Shown here one piece after another: positions 54,871 through 63,261 of a stretch of DNA of 64,000 nt. The stretch covers positions 682,001 through 746,000 of the forward strand of contig NZ_JASVWB010000002.1 of the NCBI RefSeq assembly GCF_030287445.1, in the 5' to 3' direction. The notes beneath the pieces were generated by a model. The model had not been told where the DNA came from, did not search any database, and saw only the letters and a program-made list of their open reading frames with translations. A program made the position numbers and the translations under genes. Source of the stretch: Streptomyces sp. ALI-76-A (GTDB lineage: Bacteria > Actinomycetota > Actinomycetes > Streptomycetales > Streptomycetaceae). Position 1 is the first letter of the stretch. Each line of letters starts with the position of its first letter.

Positions 54871-55828
54871 GTGCCCTGTCCGCTCCTGTCGCGCTCCGTT
54901 CCAGGTCCGCTTCGCCGCCGCTCCGCGCCCGGTCCTCGTCATCGTCCGCGCGCAGGCGCACCTCGACATGGCCGTCGACGATCCGGGTGTCGAAGGCGGG
55001 CTGCGGGGCGGTCGCGGGGCCGCGTACGTTCCAGCCGTCCGAGAGCCGGAAGACACTGCCGTGCCACGGGCACCGGACACATCCGTCGCTGACGGTGCCC
55101 TCGGAGAGCGGTCCCGCGAGGTGGCTGCACCGGTCCGCCAGCGCGTGGACCGTCCCGCCGGACTCGCGCACCACCAGCACGGGTACGTCGTCCACGCTGC
55201 GCCGCACGGGCCGGCCGGCCGGGAACTCGTCCACGGACCCGATCCGGTGCCAGCCTTCGGAGACGACGTGCGGCACCTCTTCGGCGTGGTTCGCGCCGGA
55301 GGCCTGGCGGTAGGCGAGGTGGCCGCCCAGCATGCCCCCGACGCCGACCGCCGTCAGCCCCAGGTATCCGTACGTCCGCCCGGCGGCCGAGCGTCCCGTG
55401 ACCCGGCAGGCGAGCGAGGCCGCGTACAGGCCGACGGCGGTCGTGTTGGCGAGGGCGTGCACCAGCCCGACGCGCATCTGCTGGCGGTGCAGTTCCGCCC
55501 AGTCGACGGCGCCCGTCAGCGCGGCGGGCGCGGCCGCGGCCAGCCCGACACCCACCAGGACACCCGCCTCACGGTTGCGCCCGGGCCGCAGGTCCAGCAC
55601 CGCGGCGGACAGCCAGCTGCCGATCGGCACCTGCACCATCAAGGGGTGCACCGGGTGCCCCAGCCACCGGCCGTGCAGGACGTCCCGCACGCGCCCGAGC
55701 GGCAGCGAGCGCACCGCGCCGCGCAGCGTTTCGATCATCGGGTCGGCCCTGGGGTCCCGTTCCAGGCGGTCCAGGAGCCACAGCACTCGGTTCTGCCGCA
55801 GTCGGCGGCGACGTGGCGTTGTGCTCAT
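54854..55828 (-). CDS. DUF2231 membrane domain fused to Rieske [2Fe-2S] domain
   Basis: The 324-residue product has an N-terminal DUF2231 domain with four membrane helices (about residues 45-180, starting GHPVHPLMVQVPIGSWLSAA). A C-terminal Rieske domain follows (about 205-300). Its cluster ligands are D-R-C-S-H and C-P-W-H, spaced C-x-H-x16-C-x-x-H. It should be a membrane-bound electron carrier, with heme possible in DUF2231. The partner is unknown; the overlapping DUF1360 gene, with a CxxC motif, is the best candidate. Confidence 0.9.
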   Translation of the reverse strand: MSTTPRRRRLRQNRVLWLLDRLERDPRADPMIETLRGAVRSLPLGRVRDVLHGRWLGHPVHPLMVQVPIGSWLSAAVLDLRPGRNREAGVLVGVGLAAAAPAALTGAVDWAELHRQQMRVGLVHALANTTAVGLYAASLACRVTGRSAAGRTYGYLGLTAVGVGGMLGGHLAYRQASGANHAEEVPHVVSEGWHRIGSVDEFPAGRPVRRSVDDVPVLVVRESGGTVHALADRCSHLAGPLSEGTVSDGCVRCPWHGSVFRLSDGWNVRGPATAPQPAFDTRIVDGHVEVRLRADDDEDRARSGGEADLERSATGADRAHGYSN

Positions 55829-55875
55829 GCGCAGCCGGGTCCCCACCTGGTCAGGGGGCAAACGGAGGGGCAGGG

Positions 55876-56970
55876 TCACGGCGTGCCGCTCTCGCTGGTG
55901 ATCAGGTCGACGGCGGCCCCCAGGCCGCCCTCGGTGAAGGCGGCCCGCTGCCGGTCCGCGCCGGTGCCGTCCTGGAGGAGCCGGTGGATCAGGCCGGCCA
56001 CCTCCCGGCTGTCGCCGGACGCCTCCAACGCGGGGGCGACGTGTCGCAGGAGCCGGCACAGGACGTCGCCCGCGCGGTGGCGTCCGCCGCTCGGGTCGAT
56101 CAGGGTGTCGCTCAGACCGTGCCGGGCGGCGTGCCACATGGCCGCCTGTAGCAGTTCCGGCGCGCAGTCCGGCGCGGGGGCGCCGGCGGTCGCTTCGCCC
56201 AGCGCGGTCTCCACCAGCGCCCGGATGAGTCCGGCGAACATGACCGCGTCGTCCACGCGCAGCTGTACGTCCAGGCAGCGCACCTCGATGGTGGGGTACC
56301 GCTCCGAGAGGCGAGCCTGCCAGTACAGCTGGCCGGTGTCCGAGATCAGGCCGCTCTCCAGCAGATGCTGCACCCGCCGGTCGTAGTCGGCCTCGTCCTG
56401 GAAGTGCGGGGGCATGCCGCTGACCGGCCAGCGGCTGAAGATCACGGTGCGCCAGCTGCCGAAGCCGGTGTCGTGGCCGTCCCACAGCGGGGAGTTCGCG
56501 GACATCGCCGTCAGAGTCGGCAGCCACACCCGGAGCCGGTTGAGGACCTGCACGCCCGCCTCACGGCTGTCCACGGCGACATGCACGTGCATGCCGTTGA
56601 CCAGCTGCTCCGCCACCAGTTGCGGGGCCTGCGCGCGCATGGCCCGGTACCGGGCCTCGTCGGTGACCGCCACCGGGCGCCGATCGCGCACCGGTGGGGT
56701 GCCGCAGGCCGCGATCCGGCAGCCGTGCGCCTCGGCGGCCGCCACGACGGCATGCCGCAGGCGCAGCAGGTGCCCGCCGACCTCCTCCAGGGTGCCGCAC
56801 ACCGGAGTGGCCACCTCGACCTGTGCCTGCAACAGCTCGGACTGCACCTTCTGGTCGTCCAGCAGCCGCGCCACACCCGTCGACATGCGCACCTTCTCCG
56901 CCAGCGGCACAGGAAGGCCCGTGACAGGGTCAATCAGCAGGTATTCCTCTTCGACGCCGATCGTCGTCAT
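55876..56970 (-). CDS. carboxylate-amine ligase, YbdK/GCS2 family
   Basis: The 364-residue product opens [15 protein letters not shown], the ATP-grasp-like signature of the glutamate-cysteine ligase 2 family. It also has [13 protein letters not shown] (about residue 126) and [13 protein letters not shown]. YbdK of E. coli shows weak glutamate-cysteine ligase activity. Mycothiol-making actinobacteria do not use glutathione, so the true substrate here is uncertain. ATG 56970 has GAGGA upstream, and GTG 56973 directly precedes it. Confidence 0.9.
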   Translation of the reverse strand: MTTIGVEEEYLLIDPVTGLPVPLAEKVRMSTGVARLLDDQKVQSELLQAQVEVATPVCGTLEEVGGHLLRLRHAVVAAAEAHGCRIAACGTPPVRDRRPVAVTDEARYRAMRAQAPQLVAEQLVNGMHVHVAVDSREAGVQVLNRLRVWLPTLTAMSANSPLWDGHDTGFGSWRTVIFSRWPVSGMPPHFQDEADYDRRVQHLLESGLISDTGQLYWQARLSERYPTIEVRCLDVQLRVDDAVMFAGLIRALVETALGEATAGAPAPDCAPELLQAAMWHAARHGLSDTLIDPSGGRHRAGDVLCRLLRHVAPALEASGDSREVAGLIHRLLQDGTGADRQRAAFTEGGLGAAVDLITSESGTP

Positions 56971-57326
56971 CACTCGTCCTCTGTTCCGCTCGCTGCCGTG
57001 TCCGGCTCACGACGCCCTGGCTGACACCCCTCGCGGCGGTGATCACCTCGGCGGAGGTACGCGTTGTGGGGCTCACCGAGTGCCGCGGCCGCTTCATCAC
57101 AAACCCGACACAGCCGAGGACACGGTGCGTACACACGGTGAACGGCAGCACGCTGTCGTCCCCGGCGATCATGTCCGTGCCCTGCGCGCACGCGGGGAAA
57201 CGTCGCGTGTGCGGCCTCCGGCGGTGTGTGAAGCCGTGCGGGGGTACTCGCCTGCGTCCCGGGATCCCCCAGTGCCGCTGGGATCCGGGGCGACCTCGTC
57301 GCAGGTTCGCAGGAAGGGAGCGGTCC
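56971..57326. other. intergenic region between YbdK and hemerythrin genes
   Basis: 356 bases between divergent genes, with no supported gene. It contains the SigB-like promoter candidate at 57224-57247. Confidence 0.4.
57224..57247 (+). promoter_or_regulatory. candidate SigB-type promoter for hemerythrin gene
   Basis: GTGT (57224-57227), a 14-base spacer, and GGGTAC (57242-57247) fit the GNNT-N14-16-GGGTA(C/T) pattern of Streptomyces SigB promoters. It lies 80-103 bases upstream of the start at 57327. Confidence 0.45.
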
Positions 57327-58004
57327 ATGCCCCGGACCATCGCAGAAGAGACCGTCGAGCAGCTGGGTGGCCCGGACAGCGTCCTGGCCCGGCAGCGCCG
57401 CGACCACGCGGAGATGGACCGCCTGATGAAGGCGTACGACGCCCAGGGCGAGGGCGGGGACCGTGAGGGGCTCCTGAAGGAGCTCGTCCAGTTGGTCTTC
57501 AGTCACGCCTTCGCCGAGGAGACCGTGCTGTGGCCGGCCGTACGGCGCTCCGTCGCGGACGGGGAGGAGCTGACCTCCCGCGTCGAGGAGGAGCACCAGC
57601 AGATCAACGACCTCGTCGCCGACATCGAGCGCCTCGATCCCGGGCAGCCGGAGCGCGAACGGAAGGTGCGGCAGGCGTTCGCCCTGATCCGACAGGACAT
57701 CCGGGACGAGGAGGACCTTGTGCTGCCCCGCCTCCAGGAGGCCCTGGACACCGCTCAGCTGCGCCGGCTGGGCACGCTCTGGGAGACGGTCCGCATGAGC
57801 GCGCCCACGCATCCCCACCCGGTCATCCCCCGTCGCCCGCCCGGCAACGCGGTCCTCGGCGTCCCCTTGAGCCTGTACGACCGGATGCGGGACGCGCTCG
57901 GCCCCGGGCGTTCCGCCGCCACCGCCAAGAAGGTGGTCGGCGGACTGGTCGGGCTGCTGGTCTCGATCGCCGTGGCCGTCGCGCTACGGGGCAGGCGGCG
58001 CTGA
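57327..58004 (+). CDS. hemerythrin HHE-domain protein with C-terminal membrane helix
   Basis: The 225-residue product has four hemerythrin-type helices with iron ligands visible: R-D-H-A-E (about residue 27), F-S-H-A-F-A-E-E (about 60), E-E-E-H-Q-Q-I (about 88) and RDEEDLVLP. After a Pro-rich linker a hydrophobic helix (VVGGLVGLLVSIAVAVAL) anchors the C-terminus. It could bind oxygen, NO or iron at the membrane. The ATG at 57327 has AAGGGAG upstream. A SigB-type promoter lies at 57224-57247. Confidence 0.9.
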   Translation: MPRTIAEETVEQLGGPDSVLARQRRDHAEMDRLMKAYDAQGEGGDREGLLKELVQLVFSHAFAEETVLWPAVRRSVADGEELTSRVEEEHQQINDLVADIERLDPGQPERERKVRQAFALIRQDIRDEEDLVLPRLQEALDTAQLRRLGTLWETVRMSAPTHPHPVIPRRPPGNAVLGVPLSLYDRMRDALGPGRSAATAKKVVGGLVGLLVSIAVAVALRGRRR

Positions 58005-58106
58005 GGCGGCGGGTCGCGCCGCGCCTGACACACCCACTGCCGTGCCTACTGCCGTGCCTCTCGCCCCCTCCGTGCCGCCGCGGACATGCCGCGTCGTCGC
58101 CGCTGT

Positions 58107-58589
58107 TCAGGCGGGTCCCGGGACGGTGACGCGGAGAGCCAGGAGCTGTCGCGTGTGGGCGGGCACGTGGTTCTCGGCGAGGCCGTCGATGAGGCCGGCC
58201 GGCGGGACCGGCTGGTCCAGCAGGGGGGCGTCGTCGGACAGGAGCAGCGACGGCACCAGGACCGAGGCGGCCTCCTCGCCCGGTTGATCGGCGATGTCGC
58301 ACAGGACGGCGGCCTGGCGGCGGGCGTGCTCCCGCAGGTCGGTCCGGCCCGCGTGCTCGGCGATGATCCGGTCCAGGTTCCCGGTGTCCAGTCAGATCCG
58401 GTTGTCGAAGGTGGGCCGCGAACCGGCGACGACACCCAGGGCGACCGCCGCCGTGGAGGCGTCGACGCTGAGCAGATGGGCCAGGATCTGGTCGGCGTTC
58501 CATCCCCCGGCGTCCGCGTCGCGCAGGTCGGGCATCGCCGCGACCTCGAACAACCGGTCGTAGGCGTCGCGCAGCGCCGTGGTGTCCAT
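58107..58589 (-). pseudogene. maleylpyruvate-isomerase/DinB-like gene with in-frame stop
   Basis: From ATG 58589 the frame encodes GGWNADQILAHLLSVDASTA and runs to FDNRI, where TGA occurs at 58394-58392. The same frame then continues sensibly (LDTGNLDRIIAEHAGRTDLR and on) to a second stop at 58107. The two halves make one 160-residue protein of the DinB/isomerase-like family. The TGA sits where Ala, Cys or Thr would be expected. No sign of selenocysteine machinery is seen, so a nonsense mutation (or sequencing error) is likely. Confidence 0.75.
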
Positions 58590-58602
58590 GGAGTGGTTCC
58601 CT

Positions 58603-58762
58603 TCAGTCGGGGCGGGTCGGCGTCGCGTCCCGCTCCGCCGCCTCGGCGACCCGTTTGATGTGCGCCAGCCGCCGGTCCCAGTCGGCCGCGAGCGAGGCCA
58701 TCCACCGGGCCGTGGTGTCCAGCGCCGCGGGCCGCACCGTGTACCGCACCTCGCGTCCGACC
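58603..58762 (-). pseudogene. ArsR-type regulator, C-terminal remnant
   Basis: The minus strand encodes GREVRYTVRPAALDTTARWM and WDRRLAHIKRVAEAAE to a stop at 58603, the typical end of an ArsR family regulator. The DNA-binding part is lost. The stop lies 13 bases before the start of the DinB-like gene, which it probably once controlled. Confidence 0.55.
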
Positions 58763-58867
58763 CGTCATCGGGTCCACGACCGGCGCGGCGACAGCGTCCA
58801 CCACACCCTCGACAACCCGCAACCGGCCTGCCGTACCTGATCCGGAGCTCGGCGGTCGCTGGACACA

Positions 58868-58912
58868 CGTGAGCGCCCCCGTCCGAGTCGGACGGGGGCG
58901 CTCACGTTTTTT
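58868..58912 (+). terminator. strong intrinsic terminator, 18-bp perfect stem
   Basis: CGTGAGCGCCCCCGTCCG (58868-58885) pairs with 58889-58906 around a three-base loop and is followed by TTTTTT. On the minus strand it also lies 47 bases past the GlsB stop, so it may act in both directions. Confidence 0.85.
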
Positions 58913-58952
58913 CGACGGTGCTCGGCACGGTCAGGCGGCTACGCGGCCCCTG

Positions 58953-59249
58953 TTACGCGTGGACGTGCCCACGTCGGTGGCCGCGACCGTGACCACGGTT
59001 GGTGATCAGACGGTACAGCGCGAGGAGGATGACGGACCCGACGATGGCCGCGATCCAGGTGGACAGATCGAAGAAGCCGTCGATCGAGTCGACTCCGAAG
59101 ATCACCTTGCCGAGGAAGCCTCCGAGCAGACCGCCGGCGACACCGATGAGCATGGTGATGATGATTCCGCCCGGGTCCTTACCCGGCATGAGCGCCTTGG
59201 CAATGGCGCCGGCAAGCAGACCGATTACTATCCACGCGATAATGCCCAT
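58953..59249 (-). CDS. GlsB/YeaQ/YmgE-family stress membrane protein
   Basis: The 98-residue protein has three membrane helices. The family pattern is clear: GIIAWIVIGLLAGAIAKALM, PGKDPGGIIITMLIGVAGGL with LGGFLGK, and a last helix WIAAIVGSVILLALYRL. The C-terminal tail is His/Arg-rich. These proteins are general-stress-induced in many bacteria; the biochemical role is unknown. The ATG at 59249 has GGGAG about 11 bases upstream. Confidence 0.93.
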   Translation of the reverse strand: MGIIAWIVIGLLAGAIAKALMPGKDPGGIIITMLIGVAGGLLGGFLGKVIFGVDSIDGFFDLSTWIAAIVGSVILLALYRLITNRGHGRGHRRGHVHA

Positions 59250-59671
59250 GGCAGCTTTTCTCCCTTGCTTTCGGGTCGCCGAACGTGTTTCCCAGGAACA
59301 CACCGTCAAACTGCGGAATTCTCAGAAGTCTTGGGAACAGGGCCCCGGACGAGGCCGCGTCCGGGGCCGACCTGATCACGTCGTGCGAGGTCAGCGGCGG
59401 TCCGGGGATGCAGTCGGCAAAGGTTGCCTGTCCGGGCTGAACGACCTGTCCGGCAAGCGGATCAGCCCCGGCGATCTCGCCAACTCATCGAATGCGAGCG
59501 GGTGATGGGCGCGTCCGGCACCGCACCCGGCACCCGGCATCCGGCATCCGGCATCCGGCATCCGGCATCCAATGCGCCCTACACCACGAGCATGCCGAGG
59601 GACCAGGCATCGCCGAGGTGGCGACACCTGGTCCCAGGGTGCGGAACTGACGGCTTCCGACGCCGGTACGG
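59250..59671. other. intergenic stretch with short repeats
   Basis: About 420 bases upstream of the GlsB gene, with no supported gene. It contains the 7-bp repeat array at 59529-59570. Confidence 0.4.
59529..59570. repeat. 7-bp tandem repeat, six copies
   Basis: GGCACCC (59529-59535) is followed by five contiguous GGCATCC units to 59570. Confidence 0.85.
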
Positions 59672-60136
59672 CTACCTCCCGCCCCGGCGACGCAGCAGCA
59701 GCCACGCGGCCACCGCCACACCGCCGGCCACGAGCAGCACGGTGCGGTTGTCCTTCGCGGCCTGGGCGCCGTACTGGGCCTTCTCGCGGACCGGCTGGGG
59801 CGCCTTGTCCTGCCATACCTGACCGGCCTGCTCGGCCTTGGCCCTCACCTGCTGGGCGGCGACGGCGGCCTTGTCCTTGACCGGGTCGGGCAGCTTCTCC
59901 TGCACCAGGTGCGCGGCTTCGGTGGCCTTCACCTTCACCTGCCCGGTCAGTTCCGCGGCCTTGGCGCCCGCCTGCTCCTTGACGGCGGTCGCCTTCTCCT
60001 GCGCGCGGGCCTTGACGTCCGTCTTGGCGGCCAGTTCCTCGACCGTCTCCCCCAGCGCGTGGCGGGTCTGCTCGACCTGCTCGCGCAGTTCCTCGGGGCT
60101 GGCGGCCGTGGGCTCGTCGTTGGGCGGCTGGGTCAT
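59672..60136 (-). CDS. DUF3618 protein
   Basis: The 154-residue protein has the DUF3618 start (SPEELREQVEQTRHALGETV then EEL, about residues 13-35). A long helical Ala/Lys/Glu-rich stretch with heptad-like repeats (about 40-125) follows. One C-terminal membrane helix (VLLVAGGVAVAAWLLL) ends in an RRRGGR tail. The ATG at 60136 overlaps the holin-X stop by four bases. The family is unknown in function and is regularly paired with phage-holin-like membrane proteins in Streptomyces. Confidence 0.9.
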   Translation of the reverse strand: MTQPPNDEPTAASPEELREQVEQTRHALGETVEELAAKTDVKARAQEKATAVKEQAGAKAAELTGQVKVKATEAAHLVQEKLPDPVKDKAAVAAQQVRAKAEQAGQVWQDKAPQPVREKAQYGAQAAKDNRTVLLVAGGVAVAAWLLLRRRGGR

Positions 60137-60552
60137 CGCTGTGCACTCTCCTTGATCTCGGCCACATCGGCCTTGACACTGTTGATGGTCTGCTCGGGGG
60201 CGGGCGGCGCGGCGCGGCTGACCTCCTTCTTGCCGGTGAGGGCCAGCACGGCGGTGATCACACCGAGGACGGCGGTGACGATCAACGCCGCGGCCCACAC
60301 CGGCAACGGCACCGCCAGCGCGGCGATCGCCGTGGCGACCAGCGCCTGCAGCGTCAGGAAGCCGACCAGACCGGCACCGCCGAACAGGCCGCCGCCCTTG
60401 CCGTACCGCTTGCCCTTTTCCTTCATCTCGGCCTGTCCCAGGCGCATTTCGGCCCGCACCAGCTCCGTCAGCTGCTGCGAGGCCCGCTGGACCAGATCAC
60501 CGACCGGCTCCTGCGAGCCGCTCGGACCACGGTGGGAATCCGGGGTGGTCAT
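60133..60552 (-). CDS. phage holin-like membrane protein (actinobacterial holin-X)
   Basis: The 139-residue protein has an amphipathic N-terminus (DLVQRASQQLTELVRAEMRL), then two membrane helices (about residues 55-105). The family name is by similarity; these chromosomal proteins are not phage lysis genes and seem to be envelope stress proteins. It heads a two-gene operon with DUF3618, coupled by ATGA overlap. A SigB-like promoter candidate lies at 60652-60677. Confidence 0.88.
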   Translation of the reverse strand: MTTPDSHRGPSGSQEPVGDLVQRASQQLTELVRAEMRLGQAEMKEKGKRYGKGGGLFGGAGLVGFLTLQALVATAIAALAVPLPVWAAALIVTAVLGVITAVLALTGKKEVSRAAPPAPEQTINSVKADVAEIKESAQR

Positions 60553-60651
60553 GACGGATTACCGCCTCTCTCAGCTGCCGCTGTTTGTGGTGCCCTGGGG
60601 AGGTGCTGGCATGTGCGCGTGCGCGGAGAACGTCCGCCTCGGTCGTCTCGG

Positions 60652-60677
60652 GTACCCGTTTGCGGGTGACCCCATCC
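60652..60677 (-). promoter_or_regulatory. candidate SigB-type promoter for holin-X/DUF3618 operon
   Basis: On the minus strand GGAT, a 16-base spacer and GGGTAC fit the GNNT-N14-16-GGGTAC pattern, about 100 bases upstream of the start at 60552. Confidence 0.35.
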
Positions 60678-60724
60678 GGCCGGACCCGCGGGCATGTCCG
60701 CTCTCACAGCGGTGTCGTCCGCTC

Positions 60725-61270
60725 TCACAGCAGCCGGCGCACGGCCAGGCGGGGAGCCCGGTGGACGAGGGCCGCCGCGGCCAGGCCGACGACGGCACCG
60801 ACGGCCACGTCGGAGGGGTAGTGGGCGCCGGTGTGCACACGTTCCGCGGCCACCATGGCGGCCGGCACCGCGCAGACCGCGCCCGCCCACGGCCACACCG
60901 CCGCCACCCCGGCACTGAACGCCACTCCCGCGGCGGTGTGCCCGGAGGGAAAGGAGGACGAGTCGGGGCGTTCGTCGACGTCCTCGTGCGAGATCCAGTC
61001 CTTCGGCGGCCGGGGCCGGTGCAGCACCTGCTTCAGCACGCAGTTGGAGGACAGCTCCGCCACCGCCATGCTCGTCAGCCCGGCGGCCGCGGCCCTGCGC
61101 CCCCGCCACCCCACCGTGGACATGGCGATGGCGGCACCCCACCACAGTTTGGTGTGCTGCGCCGACTCCTCCACCGCCGGGAGCACCCGGCGCGCAAAGT
61201 CGGACCGCCACGACGCCACCCATCTCGTCAGCCGGTGATCACGCTCACGAAGATCCGTCCGCACGTTCAT
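60725..61270 (-). CDS. PAP2 family lipid phosphatase
   Basis: The 181-residue membrane phosphatase has the three PAP2 motifs: KQVLHRPRP (about 79-87), SSFPSGHTAAG (about 104-114) and ERVHTGAHYPSD (about 143-154), with catalytic His in the last two. It probably removes phosphate from a lipid such as undecaprenyl diphosphate or phosphatidate. The ATG at 61270 is close after the YihY hairpin. Short hydrophobic segments suggest four to five membrane helices. Confidence 0.92.
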   Translation of the reverse strand: MNVRTDLRERDHRLTRWVASWRSDFARRVLPAVEESAQHTKLWWGAAIAMSTVGWRGRRAAAAGLTSMAVAELSSNCVLKQVLHRPRPPKDWISHEDVDERPDSSSFPSGHTAAGVAFSAGVAAVWPWAGAVCAVPAAMVAAERVHTGAHYPSDVAVGAVVGLAAAALVHRAPRLAVRRLL

Positions 61271-61283
61271 GACCAGCGACTTC

Positions 61284-61318
61284 CCGATCCGAGTCGCGTC
61301 TAACGCGACTCGGATCGG
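61284..61318 (-). terminator. perfect 15-bp hairpin between YihY and PAP2 genes
   Basis: CCGATCCGAGTCGCG (61284-61298) pairs perfectly with 61304-61318 around TCTAA. It lies 10 bases past the YihY stop and 14 bases before the PAP2 start on the minus strand. There is no T-run. Confidence 0.7.
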
Positions 61319-61327
61319 AGGATGGGC

Positions 61328-62386
61328 TCATTCGAGACGGTCACGGTCCTCGTCGCTCCACTTACGGGTGTCGCGGGGCGGGACATAGGGCTCTTCGTCC
61401 GGGGGCAGTCCCCCGGCGACCGCCCGCTGACGGGCCATCTCGGCGTCGAACTCCAGGCCCAGCAGGATCGCGATGTTGCTGATCCACAGCCACACCAGAA
61501 AGATGATCATGCCGGCGAGGGTCCCGTAGGTCTTGTTGTACGAGCCGAAGTTGGCCACGTAGAACGCGAACCCCGCTGAGGCGATCATCCAGATCAGCAG
61601 CGCCAGGACACTGCCCGGGGTGATCCATTTGAAGCCCCGGCCCTTCACGTTCGGGGTCGCCCAGTACAGGATCGCGATCATGATCGTGACCAGCACGACC
61701 AGCACCGGCCACTTGGCGATCGACCACACGGTCAGCGCCGTGTCCCCGATGCCGAGCGCCGCACCGGCCTCACTGGCGAGTCCGCCCGTGAACACCACGA
61801 TCAACGCGCTGACCACCGCCAGCACCAGCAGCACCACGGTGACACCCACCCGGACCGGCAGCACCTTCCACACCGGACGCCCCTCGGGCATGTCGTACAC
61901 CTTGTTCGCGCTGCGGATGAAGGCCGCGACGTAGCCGGAGGCCGACCACACCGCCACCAGCAGACCCACGATCGCCAGGAGGGAGCCGACGCCGGCGTTG
62001 CCCTGCAACTGCTTCACGGCGTTGCTGATGACGTCGCGCGCCGCCCCCGGGGTGAGTTTCTGGATGTTGTCCAGGACCTGTTGTGTCGCCGACTGGCCGG
62101 CGATCCCCAGCAGCGAGACGAGGACCAGCAGCGCCGGGAAGAGGGCCAGCACCCCGTAGTAGGTCAGTGCCGCGGCCCGGTCGGCCAGCTCGTCGTCCTT
62201 GAATTCTTTGACGGTGCCTTTCAGTACCGCCCACCAGGAGCGTTTGGGCAGTTGCGTAGGCTCGTCCGGCGCCTGCCGCTCCACCTGTTCGTCGGGCCCG
62301 GCAGTCGTCTCGCGACCGACCTCGCCGTCCGAACCGGCCGTCGCGTGCCCGTCGTGCCTGCCCTGCGGTTTGACTATCCGTGCCAT
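61328..62386 (-). CDS. YihY/BrkB-family membrane protein
   Basis: The 352-residue product has a 60-residue acidic N-terminal extension, then six membrane helices. The family opening is LADRAAALTYYGVLALFPAL (about 76-95), followed by the conserved GSLLAIVGLLVAVWSASGYV block and the late GTLAGMIIFLVWLWISNIAI. The family was once called RNase BN by mistake; its function is unknown, perhaps envelope-related. The ATG at 62386 was chosen because similarity begins downstream of it. Confidence 0.92.
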   Translation of the reverse strand: MARIVKPQGRHDGHATAGSDGEVGRETTAGPDEQVERQAPDEPTQLPKRSWWAVLKGTVKEFKDDELADRAAALTYYGVLALFPALLVLVSLLGIAGQSATQQVLDNIQKLTPGAARDVISNAVKQLQGNAGVGSLLAIVGLLVAVWSASGYVAAFIRSANKVYDMPEGRPVWKVLPVRVGVTVVLLVLAVVSALIVVFTGGLASEAGAALGIGDTALTVWSIAKWPVLVVLVTIMIAILYWATPNVKGRGFKWITPGSVLALLIWMIASAGFAFYVANFGSYNKTYGTLAGMIIFLVWLWISNIAILLGLEFDAEMARQRAVAGGLPPDEEPYVPPRDTRKWSDEDRDRLE

Positions 62387-62676
62387 GAGGGGCGGGTATC
62401 CCCCGTGGCCGCGCGAAAACGGCCTCACACAGTACGTTTCGCGACGTTTGCGAAGATCTCCGCTCTCGTCGGCGTAGTGGCCATGGGCGGGTGAAGCGGC
62501 AGGCGGGCCGATCTCATGGCCGCGGCCGTGCGCCGGTGACCGTGCCGCAGCGACCCGGCGGCACCCCGTCACCGGAGCACCACCCGCTGTGCCCGGTCGG
62601 GCACCGGCTTCTCCGAGCCGATGAGGCCGTGTCGAGGCCGCTGAACCGGACGGGCCGGACGGCCGGGCCGGACCGG

Positions 62677-62706
62677 CCGCCCTCGGGGCGTCCTCCCCGA
62701 GGGCGG
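62677..62706 (-). terminator. 12-bp hairpin after secreted-protein gene
   Basis: CCGCCCTCGGGG (62677-62688) pairs with 62695-62706 across a six-base loop, 44 bases past the stop of the secreted-protein gene. The remainder of 62387-62749 (about 360 bases) holds no supported gene. Confidence 0.55.
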
Positions 62707-62749
62707 TCCGCCGCGCGGATGCCAGGCGGTGTGGCTTCGCGCCGAGCGG

Positions 62750-63223
62750 TCAGGTCCAGCGGTTGGTGCAGCCGGACGACCAGCGGTGGGAGCTGATGGC
62801 GTTCGAGGCGCGCACGCCGTTGTGGAAGACGTTGTCCCGCAGGTCGTCGACGTACAGTTCTCCGCGCGCCAGGCAGCCGGTGCCGCCCGTGCTGCCCACG
62901 CCGTCGTAGAACTGGACGTTGTTGACACCGCCGGAGTAGGTACCGGTGTTCAGGATCGACCAGGCGAAGTTGTTGTCCGCGCCCGTGAACGGTCCGCTGC
63001 TGTCACCCCAGTTGGCGTCGTTGCCGGAGGCGGTGCCGAGCAGATTGCTGCAGTCCGTCAGGAGGTACGCGCGCATGTTGCCGTCCTCCCGATGGGCGTT
63101 GTACTGGGCGTCGCAGTTGGGTCCCTGCGCGCCGGCCGGAACGGCCTCGGCCGTGGCCGGCAACGCGGTACCGAGGGCGACGGCCAGTCCTGCGGCCGCC
63201 AGGGCGGCACGAATCCTGTGCAT
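62750..63223 (-). CDS. secreted hypothetical protein, 157 aa, four cysteines
   Basis: The signal peptide MHRIRAALAAAGLAVALGTA ends near A-T-A-E-A (about residue 27). The mature part has four cysteines (in PNCDAQ, LTDCSN, TGCLAR and SGCTNR), enough for two disulfides, and is Gly/Asn-rich with no catalytic pattern I recognise. Small Cys-rich exported proteins of this type occur widely in Streptomyces. The ATG at 63223 has GAAGGAG upstream. Confidence 0.8.
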   Translation of the reverse strand: MHRIRAALAAAGLAVALGTALPATAEAVPAGAQGPNCDAQYNAHREDGNMRAYLLTDCSNLLGTASGNDANWGDSSGPFTGADNNFAWSILNTGTYSGGVNNVQFYDGVGSTGGTGCLARGELYVDDLRDNVFHNGVRASNAISSHRWSSGCTNRWT

Positions 63224-63261
63224 GGCTTCTCCTTCAGGGTGCGTCCGTTGGTGAGGGGCTG

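Noticed and set aside
58392..58394. Selenocysteine codon in the DinB-like gene.
   Set aside because: No family precedent, no recognisable selenocysteine context, and an adjacent decayed regulator; a nonsense mutation is simpler.
60133..60552. Prophage lysis gene (holin).
   Set aside because: No phage genes nearby; coupling to DUF3618 marks a chromosomal envelope gene pair.
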